From positions 17,603,501 through 17,667,500 of the forward strand of contig JAWUZG010000032.1 of assembly GCA_036785705.1 (NCBI GenBank): DNA of 64,000 nt. The letters are read 5' to 3'. This stretch comes from Acanthornis magna (lineage: Eukaryota > Chordata > Aves > Passeriformes > Acanthizidae). The notes beneath the pieces are model-generated. The model saw only the letters and a program-made list of their open reading frames with translations. It was not told the origin of the DNA and made no database searches. A program made the position numbers and the translations under genes. This document shows positions 49,490 through 60,922 of the stretch, in pieces. Numbering within the stretch: the stretch's first letter is position 1; each line of letters opens with the position of its first letter.

Positions 49490-50456
49490 CTGTGGGTTGA
49501 CAGTGTGGAATTGACCGAAAGGCAGAGCTCAAAGGGGTTTTTACTACAATAAGTGGGGCTACATTTGGTTGCCCACAACCATTTCCCTGGGGTTCAATTC
49601 TAGGGCCATTTCTGTTCAATGTATTTATCAATGATGTGGATGCAGGAGCTGAATGTACCATTAGCAAGTTTGCTGATGATACAAGCTGGAAGGTGCTGTG
49701 GGCTCTCTTGAAGGGCAAGAGGCCTTTGCAGAGGGAGTTAGGTAGATTGGGGCACTGGACTATGATCAACGGGATGAAATTTAACAGGTCCAAATGCTAT
49801 ATTCGGCACCTAGAATGGAATAATGCTGGGCATAACTGGGACAGGAGTGGTTGGAGAGCAGCCCTGCAAAGGGATCTGGGGATGCTGGCCCACAGCAGGC
49901 TCAGTGTGAGTGAGCACTGAGCCCTGGCAGCCCAGAGGGTAATGCCCATCCTGGGGTGCACCAAACACAGCAACAGCAGCTGTCAAAGAGCTGTGAATCT
50001 GCTGTATTCAGCATAGGTGCAGCCTCATCTGAGTGCTGTGCGCAGCTCTGGGCCCCACAAGTTAAGAAAGATGCGAAGGTCCTTGAATGTGTCCAAAGGA
50101 GGGCAACAAAGGTGGTGCAAGGGGTGGAATCAATGTCCTATAAAGAGTGGCTAAGGACTTTGGGCTTGTCTGGTTTGGAGAGAAGGAGTCTGAGGGGCAA
50201 AATAATTTCTCTCTACAGTTTCCTGACGAGAAGAAGCAGAACGGGAGTTGATCTCTTATCCCTGGCACCCAGTAACTGGAAGCATGGGAATGGTCCAAAG
50301 CTGTGCCAGGGAAGGTTCAGACTGGATATTAGAAAGTGCTTCTTTACCAAGAGCATGTACAAACACTGGAACAGGCATCCTAGAGAGGTGGTCAATACCC
50401 CAAAGCTGTCAGCGTTAAAGAGACATTTGGACAATGTCCTTAATAACTTGCTTTAA
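49490..50456 (+). pseudogene. CR1 ORF2 reverse-transcriptase C-terminal remnant
   Basis: Begins before GSILGPFLFNVFINDVDAG and keeps an intact catalytic FADDT box (49,669-49,683; Asp-Asp at 49,675-49,680). It continues with a LQRDLGMLAH block and is interrupted by a stop at 49918-49920. After that, an open frame to 50456 contains CCAQLWAPQVKKD, VQRRATKVVQG, LERRSLRGKI, RFRLDIRKCFFT and HWNRHPREVV, and ends LNNLL-stop. The last ~140 codons are therefore uninterrupted. The catalytic core upstream of FADD and the whole endonuclease are missing, so no activity is expected. This copy is less damaged than the one at 45-47 kb. Confidence 0.9.
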
Positions 50457-50531
50457 ATTTTTGTCAGTCTTGAATTGGCCAGGCAGTTTGACTAGATAAT
50501 CATTAAAAGTCCTTTCCAACTGAAATACTCC

Positions 50532-50612
50532 TATTCTATTCTATTCTATTCTATTCTATTCTATTCTATTCTATTCTATTCTATTCTATTCTATTCTATT
50601 CTATTCTATTCT
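50532..50612. repeat. (ATTCT)16 microsatellite at a CR1 3' end
   Basis: About 81 bp of perfect ATTCT pentamers begin exactly where the CR1 3' terminus ends. The array has almost certainly expanded from the element's own terminal repeat. Confidence 0.97.
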
Positions 50613-53600
50613 TTTCATCTTTGTCTTACCAGTAGGTTATATCACAAAGTCTTTTCTCTTAGTGGAAGGAGGGAGCAGTAGGCAATAGTCTGAAAGCATG
50701 GTCAACTTGGTGAATTTGACACAACAGAAGCTACATGCAAACCTGCTTTCAAAGATTATTTCTGTACAAGGGTTTGTGGAGCCACCCTCAGACAAAAACT
50801 GTAGTCTTTTAGCCCCATTCTAGCTTTTATAATCTGCTGTATTAAATGGGATTCAGGAAGACGTAATATAATTTTACTTGCTTTCATCATCTCTGAATAT
50901 CTGTCCTTTAGATGGCTTAAACTGAACAGTATGTACTTCTCTAGATTCATATCAGGTATCTGTAAGAGCTGCAAAACAGAGATGCATTTTAAGCAAGGTT
51001 AGCTATGAAACATATGAGAGTGTCTTCATGCATGAATTACAATATTATTAAGAAGAGTCTTGTTACAGTCATATAATATAGAGCACTGCTTTAGCTAGTA
51101 GTCAGGAATTCCTGGAGAATGCAGTTACTGCTTTCTCCTAGTGCTTCTAGTTATCAGCAAAAAACAGCTGGAGAGTTATTTTCTCGAGCCTTTTTTTTCT
51201 GAACTGAAAAAGGTTTCATATAATGTTTAACTAGAAAGAAGATCAGGTGATTTTAAATGAACCAGACTTGTGGTGCCTTTCTTTGCGCCTTCAAAACTCT
51301 CCTATATTGTTCCGCTGGTTCTGAAATTAAATTAACCATGGCATCCTGGTTCCAGGGATGGCTGCCATGCAGCTTGCTCTGGTTATAGTCACTGTTATGC
51401 TCAGATGGCTAGGCTGAGATTGTTAGGGGTATTTAAAAGTTTTTCCAGTAGATGTTGAAACACCTAGATGACTTCTTGACAAGGAGTCGGCATCACCAGT
51501 AAATATCTTGTGCTAGAACATGTAGACATGTGCTTCTGCAAGGCTGAAAATATGCAAGAAAGAGGGTACTCTGCCAACACAGATACAAAATTTAAAGAAA
51601 ACAACCAAAAATTAGAAGCTATTGTGCCAATATAGCCTCTTTTACTCTTCATGAATGCTTTAATTATTTCAGTAAAAATTTCATTTTTTCCCATTTGGTC
51701 AGCATATCGACAGTGTAATATGCTGGTACTCTTGTGGTAAAATCCTTTAAATCTCAAAAAACAGTTTTTAAGGTCCAGATTCTTAAAGGTAAATGAATAG
51801 GGATAAAATCTCTTAGATGTTTCAGACTGCTGCCTGAAATGTGGTTAAGGTTTAAAATGGTGTTTGGGGAGAGACATTCATCTAGGGACTTTCCAAAGCA
51901 TCTTGGCTAATATTGTAAAATGTGTACTTCCCTGAAGGTTGAAAATGGAACAGAGTGCTGCACAAAAACTCTGTTCAATCTACTCATGCATTTGCAAAGC
52001 TGTAGGCAGTGACAACTGAGGTGAAAGCTAGATTAAGTAACAGAAGTCCTATTACTGTGCATGGGGAGGTGAACAGCTGTTTAGGCAGTGCATTTGGGTG
52101 CACACCTCTGGATAACGTCCCTCAGGAAAGGCATGCTCTAGGGCTGCCCTTGAAGCTCTCTGCCAGGCTCTGAGTGCCCCCTGACAGTATTCACCTCTGC
52201 CCAAACCTCACAGGCTGCTGGTGGTGCTGTTGACCCACTTTTATACAGGATCTATGCATCTGGAACATTTGCTTAGGAGGCAGGAGACCCAGTTTTACTC
52301 TTGGCCTCAGCTTGAGATGACGCTCTTAAAAAATGAGTCTTGGCTCCCCCGGTCAGTCAGTTGTCGAAGGCTGAGCAAAGCCATGACTAAATTTCATTAA
52401 AATGTCTGAGCCATAGTTCATAAAAGTCAGAAGTGAAAACAGATGATTGTGAGGCTGGGGAAAAAATGTTAGGTGTCATTGATCTGAAAAATGAAAAGAT
52501 AGTATGGGTTGTTATATATTCTCAGACATTAGCTATTCAGAATTATACTTCCATCTGCAGCCATAGTGAAACTTTGACCTCCCTCCTCTCTCACCTGTTG
52601 GCCACATTTGCAATCTTTCCAACTACCACAATCCCCAAATTTTTTTGGAGAGCATGAACTTTTCAGATGTTGCTCCTCGCTAACATCTCCTTGTCTTGAC
52701 TGGCAGCAGCTGAAGATATGCTTTTTACCCCCATTTGCCATTTCTGTCAGAGAAACACTGGAGTGGGAGAAAACCTTGCTCCATGCTGTCTCTAGCTCTG
52801 CTCCCGCTGGCACTTTACACTCCAGAGAATTTGCTTGCTACACTTGCAGGAATCTCACTGTCACTTCACCTTTATATATTAACTCTGGTGTTATGTTTTC
52901 AATCAGTTCAGCAAGTTAAACTTGGTAGCCAAATCAATGAGAAACAAGACTTTGCTATATCAAGTAAGCCTTAAAAGGAGCATAAGGAGCACCACACTGA
53001 GTTAGACTTGGGCAATATCTTGTTTGGAAAATAAAAGAAAAGGGTTTTCAGCTACAGCAGTGTTGTAAGTAACTGTGGAAAACCCACTGAACAGAAACTT
53101 CCCTTTTAAGATCAGGAGACATAACACCTCTTATCAAGAAGATAACCTCTTCTTATTTAATTCATGTTCCTCCCTGGGATCTGTGAGTGATAAGTACTCT
53201 AGCTCTCCCCTAAAGAAGTGAAATCAAAGAGCTGAATATGTCCTAAATATGATGTTGAAGTGTAGAAAACACACAAAGGAGTACAAATAAAACCAACTGT
53301 AACTTTCACACAGGAAAATAGGCAATTAAAATTATGCCATAAGATAAAAATATTTCTTTGTGTTGTGTAAGTTGTGGAACTGTTTTAACCTTTCTACAAG
53401 TAAGTAAATGTATAATAGGTAACTTTATTAATGTTTACATTTTTTGCTTTAAAAACAGAAAACGAATATAAAAATGAGTCATATTGATTACTAAACAAAC
53501 GTATATTTCCTTTGAGGGCAAAAGGAATATAATAGGGCTTAAAGCTAAGGTTGTGTTTTCCTGAATTATGAAATAAAAATCTGTACCTTTAAATACTGTT

Positions 53601-56600
53601 TAGAAAAATATAAGAAGCTGAACTGACAGCAAAATATTTATGAACCTCTTTGTTTTTCCTTCCTACAAAACGGCATAATTGGCAATATGGCATAATTCTG
53701 GTATTGTACCACCAACTGACATGAGAATAAACTTGGCAAAAGTATTCTCATTCCAGCTACTGAACTAAAGATGGTCACAGCTTTTAATCACATTCGTGTG
53801 GAAGTTCACATGGATGCAAATTAAAGGAATAGTAGTGAAAAATATGAGTTTATCACCCCTATTCTACCTCTATTCTGCTCTCACAAAAAATTAATGTGCA
53901 ACACAAAATACACATTTTCTTGAAATCCTGTGGTCTCTCTCTTTTTTCTATTTGCTTGTTTCTTTAACACAGCATGGATATCTTTCATCTCTTCTCTCAA
54001 GAAAGCAGGAAAAAACTTCAAAAATGCAACTCATACTCTGACATCCCATCAATGTTTCGGAGTTTCATTGAAATCCTCATTAAGACAGCAAATGTTATTG
54101 TAAGTTAATCAACATGGTAGTGTGCCATTATTATAAGAAACATAGAGGGGAAGGCTGCTGTCCTAGTTGGTGAAAACATACACAAAACTTGAAATTATGC
54201 TGAAAAAATCAACACCTCATTATACTGAAATCCCTTCTCAAGTCACCTTCCAGTTCAAGTGCTGCAATCTCCAGCCAGAGAGCAGCTAAACAGATGGGGA
54301 GATGCAAATGCTGCAGCTGGCTAGCCATTGCATTTATATTTATTTACTATTCCTTTCCTCTTTGCTTTGTTCATATTTTTTTTTCTTTTTTTCAATATAT
54401 TGGCTTTTTAGGGACTATGCTTTTTTTTTCTCCAAGCATCAGCTTTTATTAAGAGCACTGTGTAGGTTTGAAAAACAGGGCCCTTACACCATTTCTAGAA
54501 ACTGCATGGGAATTCCTTGGGGGGGTCTCCTAAGTAATGACTCGGCTAGATCTTGCTTAGCTAATGAATTCTTTCCAGCTTACAGACCAGCACATCTATC
54601 TTGGTGTTTCCTTATTAGTTTAAGGCTGTGCATAAGAAGCCATCAAGCATACTAAAAGAGCTGCTGAGGATTGCAGGTTCCAAGTTGTTCTGCTGAGATC
54701 TCATTTCAGAGCACACCCCACAAAGAGTGCATTCATATTCTTCATATTATTATTAGTTTTCTTCATATTATTATCACTCTCTCTGTGACACCCAAAAATA
54801 CTGGAGGGAGGAGAAAGTTTCTCATACCCTTGTTGCACACATTTGGCTGGAATCTGCCCCTTTTTTGTTGTAAACCACATTTTGGGTTGTTTCCCCTTTG
54901 TGGGGGAGAGAACACAATGTGATAGGTCCAGTGTTTGTACTGCTAGTGCCCATTTGTTCTCTTACAAATTATTTCCCCTTTCCTTTAAAGGCTTTGTAAT
55001 AAGGTAGGCAGAACATTAGAATGCAGTTAGAGTGAAGGATGATCTAAAACTCTTTCTTTCAAAAGAAGCACTTCCATTGGCTCTAATTATTAGTTCAAAC
55101 ACTAATGCATGGGGGTGTGTGGGGGGAACGATGAAAAGCAAAGCTATTCACAGGTTTCACTTTAATATGCTATAGATTTCCATGGATTTTACTACTCCTC
55201 TCTGTATATTTTTTTACCACTTTGAAAACCTTCACAGGCTTCACTTCAAATATATTTATGGTGGCCCTTCTGCTGACCCCAAGCAGGTTAATCTGGTGAT
55301 GCATATTATATAATGTGATTACAGAAGGCAAAATCATGCTAATAAGGTACAATGTGTGGAGTCCTTTAGTGGCTTTGATGTGTATCTTTCAATTTTCAGT
55401 CTTGCCTGTAAAAAGCAATAAAAACCCCCTCAGTTCCAGCAATGCTTGTACTCCTGGTTTCACGTTGCTGTGTTATTCTAGTCTGACATGTACTGTACCT
55501 GTCTTGTTTCTCACAGGCGTGCCCCTTTGGTCTTTTCGAAGTTATGAATACTTGAGACACTCCTACAAATTACTGTGCTGATTAAAAGTCCTTGATCATA
55601 TCATCTTTTAGCTTTTAAATGTGCTGTCAAACAATAGAATCAGAAATATGGGGCTGCTGCAGTTATTTCATATTAATGCTTCAAGTTCAAACAAAGTGTC
55701 AAGATGACTAAGTACAAGGGATTTTCAGAATGCTTTAATGTTGCCTCATTTCAAATCACTTCATAAGCAGCTTGGTAATGAGCTCAATAAATTCTACTGG
55801 AAAAAAAATGCTACCAAAAAAAAAAAAAAAAGCAGGTTGCTATTTTATAATTAGCCCTCTGGACTTGTGGGAAGGAGTCTTTTTCCTGTTTGAAATCCAC
55901 TTTGTTAGTGCTGTGATGTGGAGATGGCTAAATGAGTATGAAATATTGTAATTAAGTACATCACAAGTTGTTTATCTTATCAGCAGTGCTTTTCTTTAAA
56001 GGATGGCTTCTTGACCACTGGTGTATCATCACAATTTTTCTCTGCTTTGTCAATTTAATGTGTAGAGGTTTACCAAACACTGTAGAAGACAGCAAACAAA
56101 CAAAATGATAGAAGAGTAGCTCTTTTTTTCTTTTTCTTTTTTTTTTTTTTTTTTTTAATGGAGCAGCTATCTTTCCTTTTAATCTGAGCTGTTTAATCAC
56201 CAGATAAAGTGAGTTTCTGAAACTTCCTCTCGACTTGATGAAAGAGTTGTCCATGGAGGTGTCGGGGCTGTGTGGTGGGTCTTTGCACACCCCGCTGAGC
56301 AGCCTGCCTTTGTTTATGACAGAAGTAGAAAATCAGTTTGACTGTTGGAAAAACGAACCAGTTTGTTATTTGATAGAGAGCTGAGGCTTCCTAGCATGAT
56401 AATCTTCCGACCTCCAGTACGTCTTACATTAACTCAGTCAGGTAGGATTGATGTAGCCCATAACACACTTGTCTATAATGACAGTGTGTTTCACACAAGG
56501 ATCTCTTGAAAAGTTTCTCTGAGAGGCCACATCCTGCCACTGTGATGAGCCAAGTGGTTAAGATTGCTTGTGTGGTTTACATGGACTTTACACAACTTAG

Positions 56601-57239
56601 TTCTTCTAAGTATGGGCATCAGTTTGCTTGTGCACATGTCCCTGAACAAGAGCTATTCATAGTGTTTTGCTGTATTTGCTCACCATTGTCCTGATTGCAC
56701 AGACACCTTGTTTATAATGGACAATCAAATACTGTGCTGAGCACCTCAAACTTTTGCCGAATAGCTTTTCACCCAATTATAAGACTCATAAGATGCATCA
56801 GCACAGCTCTGCCCTTGGGCTAATTTGTACTTCTGAGAGTCAACTCCCCATCTCTTCCCATTGCTGAACTCAGCCATTTACTCAGGGTTATCTGACTTAG
56901 GGGTGGATTTGTGGCAATGCTGTCCTAAAATACTGGCACATCTTTCTCCATGTGATTGTTCACATTGCTTAATAATTTGTGAAGCATGGCTTAGTGCTGC
57001 TGGAGCTGTGCTCCCAGTTCACAATTATATCACATTTATCCATATGTCTACTCATTTTATTCTTCATATTAATTTCAACAAATTTGTTAACTAAAGAATT
57101 CAGACTGGTATGAAGATTCACACATTCATCCTTATGGCATTTTTTATTCCTTTAGTAGCAAGTCAGTTTTAATTTTAACTTGCAAGCAGAGTTTATAATT
57201 CAGCAATATGGTAATCTTTTAGAACTTGGCTTCATAGCA
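50613..57239. other. Unannotated stretch, about 6.6 kb
   Basis: No gene recognised. A possible old SINE/LINE scrap at about 52285-52320 (TAGGAGGCAGGAGACCCAGT) is too short to name. A and T runs lie at 55816-55831 and 56121-56157. Overlapping frames at 52433-52974 and 54302-54922 lack known domains. TAAT-rich DNA around 55080-55120 is unexplained. Confidence 0.45.
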
Positions 57240-57560
57240 CTGCGTCTCAGAGATTTGTTACTGTTTATTTTACTACCCTCTTCTAAAACTTCTCCTATTG
57301 GCATTTAAGTTTAATATAGTATCCCCCACAAATATAGGTTACTCCTCCAATATGAAGACAAGCACTAGGAATTTATTTAGCATTTCTGCTACAACTTTGC
57401 CTTCCTCGGGGATTCTTTGCACCTTGACCACATCTATTATCTTACTGATAAGCCTTCTGTTTTAAACATGTTTAAGGAAAATATTTATTATTAGTTTTAT
57501 GCCTCTACCTAGAGCTACCCATTATTTTGTCTTGACTGTTGTGTGATGGTTTTAAATTTA
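57240..57560 (-). pseudogene. Ancient LINE ORF2 relic (CR1/L2-type linker region)
   Basis: On the minus strand, from about 57462 down to 57340, an open stretch of some 40 codons reads RLISKIIDVVKVQRIPEEG followed by KVVAEMLNKFLVLVFILEE. The EEGKVVAEMLNKF-xxx-VF pattern corresponds to the segment between the endonuclease and reverse transcriptase of CR1/L2-clade LINEs (compare the KDEEKAEVFLC segment of the younger CR1 at 45.5 kb). Both flanks are too decayed to follow. The lineage is uncertain, but the copy is much older than the other CR1s here. Confidence 0.5.
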
Positions 57561-58309
57561 ACTTCCCAGATTTTATGCTTCTTATTTTTTCTGTTTTCCT
57601 TAATTAAACTTTTCTTTTAAAAACAGCTTGTGTTTTAAATTCTACTGTCTTCTTTGTTCATATTTTTTTTTATCCTCTTTTGAGAAATTTTCAATTTTCT
57701 TTTTTTTTGTAAGCAGTACACAGTTACTCTAAGCATCAAACCCAGTGGCTTTAAGCAGTCCCCACCCACATAAAGTATTTAACATTTTTACATTCCTTTA
57801 AATCCTCTTAACATCTTTATTTGTTTTGAAAAACTCACCTTGTCCAAAGAAAGATATTACTGAAATGCACAAATTTGTTTCTCATTCTTATAAAGATACT
57901 GAAGTAGAGTAAATAACATTTATTAATGAAGAATCATCCTTAATTTACATCTTCATACAGGTCTGCACAGTGTTCAGGTTAAATCAGCAAATTTTTCTTG
58001 TGCTCCCCTCCAACAATTCAGACATCTTTGGTGATGCAACCTTTAGTACAACTCATTCAGTAAATTAATTGAAGGAATTAGATTTGCTGTTAGGGTTTTC
58101 TGATAATGAACATTAGTTCTCTTTGTTTTATCACATGTGATAAAAAATAATTCTTTACGTGACATTTTTAATGGATTTTTCATCTGATATGTTCATTACA
58201 GCTGCTTTGTGGACCACTGTTCCTTCTAAACCAGCCTCATGCCTCTGGCCACTGTCCATTAAGGGATTAGGGGAAAGTAAAATTCACTTCACTGCACTCT
58301 GATGACCTC
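57561..58309. other. Unannotated AT-rich stretch
   Basis: T-rich DNA that may hold more of the minus-strand LINE relic (57560-57700). Otherwise nothing is recognised. Confidence 0.45.
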
Positions 58310-58560
58310 ATAGTGACATACATTGTGGGAAAAGGCCCATCCAGATGTCAGGTGATCCACTCCTGTGCCCCGAGGCATGAGATCTAGATGCATCTCCTTG
58401 CCAAAAAGAGAGTTAGCAATAGCTGAAGTAATAAACACTAACATTTGTCTAAACTTTTGTTAAAGCCCTGCATGATGATAGAAATTTCACAAACCACCTC
58501 AGGTAATGTATTTCTACAATCTACAAACCCTCGTTGCTTTTATTTGTCCTTAGCTTTTTA
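58310..58560 (-). mobile_element. Ancient CR1-like 3' region (inverted copy A)
   Basis: Read on the minus strand, the segment ends with GCCTCGGGGCACAGGAGTGG, then ATCACCTGACATCTGG and GGGCCTTTTCCCACAATGTATG, which resembles the 3' end of old amniote CR1 families. Its upstream part (58385-58506) is the inverted partner of 61124-61230. Family assignment is by eye only. Confidence 0.5.
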
Positions 58561-59465
58561 TAACAATAAATGTGGGTGATTCAGCTCTGAACTAGACACC
58601 TTAGGTGGATTTTGGAAGCACAAACAAGTCTCTAGTAACATTTTAATATATCAGATCTCCCTCACAATCTACCACACTTGAAGGGAGAAGCCATAAGTTC
58701 ACACACAGAGCTACTACAGTGTGGCATGGTAGTAAGTTCTCCTTTGTTAGGAGAATTTTCAAATTTGAAGGTCCAACTGCAATTTGATTTGATTCCTTTG
58801 TGTAGTGTGGATGGTACACAGAAACTGGATCTCACAAGTTTTTTGTATTTTTGTATCAGTATGTGGGCATATCATTACTCAGTACCATTTATAACTAACT
58901 TAGCTGCCTCATTGAAATCCCCCAAAATATATGCTTCCGTTAGCCAGTTGCTGTGATGTTACAGGCTAGTATCCTTATTGAGCATATATTCATGTTTTAT
59001 TTTTTTCCCTGGGACATTTATATATTCCAAATCCTTTTAAATATGAAAAGTTTTAGATTATGAATATGAATCAGCTTATGGCTATGTAGTTTTGGATTCA
59101 TCCCACCTACACATTTTCACAGTTTGATTGCTGAGTTGATGACAGTTTATTTACTTAAATATTTATATATGAGCAGCTTAATTGCGTTCTATTTTAAGGA
59201 AAAGTAACACAGAAAATAAGTTACTCTGCTATTGCCTACCATAGTAGGTCTGCTTTGGTTTGTCCCAGGTTTGCTTTGTGAAATAGTTAAATGCAGGGCC
59301 TATATCCAGTGTATGCATACATTTTTGTTTTCAATTTCTTTGTAGCCTGCAAGGGATTTTAAAGCTGATTCATGAAGTTTAGTTTTAGGTCTATCTATAG
59401 AGATGATTGAATCCTACTTCTAATAGATGTAAGAGGTCCATGAAGGCTTAAATTGCAGGTAGTGA
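58561..59465. other. Spacer between inverted CR1-like copies
   Basis: AT-rich DNA with no recognised gene. The 92-codon frame at 58678-58956 has no known motif. Confidence 0.45.
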
Positions 59466-59515
59466 CATTTAGGACCGGTAAAAGAAGTAAAAGTAGCTGA
59501 TTGTAGAAATATATA
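59466..59515 (+). mobile_element. Possible left part of inverted CR1-like copy B
   Basis: AGGACCGGTAAAAG (59471) and GATTGTAGAAATA (59499-59511) align, in order and spacing, with the reverse complement of copy A (AGGACAAATAAAAG and GATTGTAGAAATA, about 58555-58508). If real, copy B was split here by the retroviral insertion. The match is short and could be chance. Confidence 0.3.
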
Positions 59516-59712
59516 TAACTTCCACCCCTCGCTTCTGTGAATCACATATTTAAGAATCATCAAAATCAACATGCTAACTTACAATAAATCCACCCCTAGG
59601 ACTTTTACTACAAGATAGATATTTTACTACCATTTTACCTTAAAACAGAACTAATACTTGCTTTGCCCATTATTTCTCCAAATCAGTACTCTCATCTCAA
59701 AACACTCATGAG
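59516..59712 (-). mobile_element. ERV leader remnant downstream of the primer site
   Basis: On the minus strand this lies just 3' of the primer binding site, where a retroviral leader should be. It is AT-rich and holds no gag-like frame. How much of it belongs to the provirus is unknown. It may give way to flanking host DNA at any point above about 59516. Confidence 0.3.
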
Positions 59713-59730
59713 TCCCCGTACGGGCCACCA
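59713..59730 (-). other. Retroviral primer binding site for tRNA-Ile
   Basis: The plus strand reads TCCCCGTACGGGCCACCA, the 3' end of eukaryotic tRNA-Ile(AAU) including its CCA. On the minus strand it is thus the complementary 18-nt primer site, beginning TGGTGGCCC, three bases after the LTR's CA end. This fixes the orientation of the element and shows that the adjoining LTR is a 5' LTR rather than a solo LTR. Priming by tRNA-Ile is a classical trait of ERV-I type class I elements. I infer the class from the primer alone. Confidence 0.85.
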
Positions 59731-59934
59731 AAATGTCGTGGGTTTGACCCTGGCTAAATGCCAGGCACCTACGACGTTTGCTCTCTATGCTCTCTCCTGC
59801 TGCAGCTATGCAGAGGAGAGGGAAAACTAACACAAAACACTGGACTTATGAGTTGAGATAAAACCACTGATAAGGGGACGCACTAGATTCAGGGCAAAAG
59901 CAGGCAGGGAAACTTAAAGTTACAAAAAAAGTGA

Positions 59935-59940
59935 TTTATT
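59935..59940 (-). terminator. LTR poly(A) signal AATAAA
   Basis: TTTATT on the plus strand within GTGATTTATTAG. On the minus strand it is AATAAA, about 200 bp before the LTR 3' end, a normal place for the retroviral signal. Confidence 0.7.
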
Positions 59941-60029
59941 AGTCTAACAGAGTCGGAGGATAAATCAGAGATAAAAATAAGCTCTCAAGACACCGTTTCT
60001 TCACTGACCCCCCTTCCCTCTTAAGGCAC

Positions 60030-60380
60030 CGCTTCCCAGCTCACCCCCTCCCACCTTTCTAACTAACCAACAACTCCCAGGCAGGGGCAGGGTGTGGGGT
60101 TTTTTCTTTAAGTCAGTCCATCACAATTCTTCTACTACAGACACTGTTTCTCTATTCGCCCCCTCCTTCTATTCAACCAGCAGATCTGGGTTGGGGCAAG
60201 ATATGTGGCTTTTCTTAGTCAGTCCAACGCCACAATTCTTCTGCTACAAACACTGTTTTTCTGCTCACCCTTCTCCCTATTAAGGCCGTTTCTCAGCTCA
60301 CCCCCTCCCTCCTTCCTTCTAACCAACAGCTCCGGGGTGGGGGCAGGGCATGGGGGTTTTTCCTTTGGTCAGGGTCAGTC
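60030..60380. repeat. Degenerate ~110-bp tandem triplication inside the LTR
   Basis: Units at about 60030-60135, 60136-60250 and 60285-60380 share, in order, a cagctcaccccctcc-like start, a taaccaacagctc-like word, ggggcaggg, a T-rich run, and (gg)tcagtcca. The first two also share the caca attcttctactacaga word at their ends. They look like an old internal amplification. Confidence 0.65.
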
Positions 60381-60913
60381 CATCAGGGGAAAAGAGTCCT
60401 CTACTTAGCCATGGGGTCCCTCCCACGAGAGACAGTCCTCTGCGAACTTCTTTGGTGTGGGTCCAATCTCACGAGCAGCCCCGCCCGATTGCTGCTGTCC
60501 GAGATTCTCTCCAGGTTGCAGATTTCCAAGCCGAGGCCAGGCTGTTTCCATCTCGGGAGCAAGGCCTTTCTCTCTCCTGCAAGGCTTTTGCGACTCTCAG
60601 TCTCTGGGACTCCCACTAGATCACAGCTTCCTGCAGGCTTCCACCTGCTCCTCTGGCGTGGGCACCTCCCCACGGGCTGTGGGGAGTTTCTCTGCATCCC
60701 CTGGACTCCATGGGCTGCAGGGGGACCACCTGCTCCCCCATGGTCTTCACCACGGCCAGCAGAGGGTTTTCAGCTCTGGCGCCTGGAGCATCTCCTCCCC
60801 CACCTTCTCCACTGACCTTGGTGCCTCCATGTTGTTCTCCCTCACATATTTTTACCTCCTCCTCCTCCTTCCCTGGCTACAAAGAAGTGCGTGCCTACTT
60901 TGTTTTGATTTCT

Positions 60914-60922
60914 TCTTAAATA
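60914..60922 (-). promoter_or_regulatory. TATA-like box of the LTR
   Basis: Minus-strand ATATTTAAG, about 200 bp from the LTR 5' end. The equivalent position of the 6.8-kb LTR has lost the motif. Confidence 0.5.

Larger units (their letters stand above)
49486..50612 (+). mobile_element. CR1 LINE with complete 3' end
   Basis: A 5'-truncated forward-strand CR1 starting within the RT palm region. It runs through the ORF2 stop (50454-50456) into a short 3' UTR: CAGGCAGTTTGACTAGATAA, then CATTAAAAGTCCTTTCCAAC, then TGAAATACTCC. It ends in an expanded ATTCT array, in keeping with the terminal short repeats that define CR1 3' ends. The 5' edge near 49486 is set by the last RT-like codons (a WLTERQ-like block) and is approximate. 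Confidence 0.92.

Noticed and set aside
50532..50612. CRISPR-like or satellite array
   Set aside because: The repeats are perfect pentamers without spacers, attached to a CR1 3' end.
55816..56157. Poly(A)/poly(T) runs as signs of processed pseudogenes
   Set aside because: No recognisable coding or RNA sequence adjoins them, and LINEs of the CR1 type do not leave poly(A) tails.
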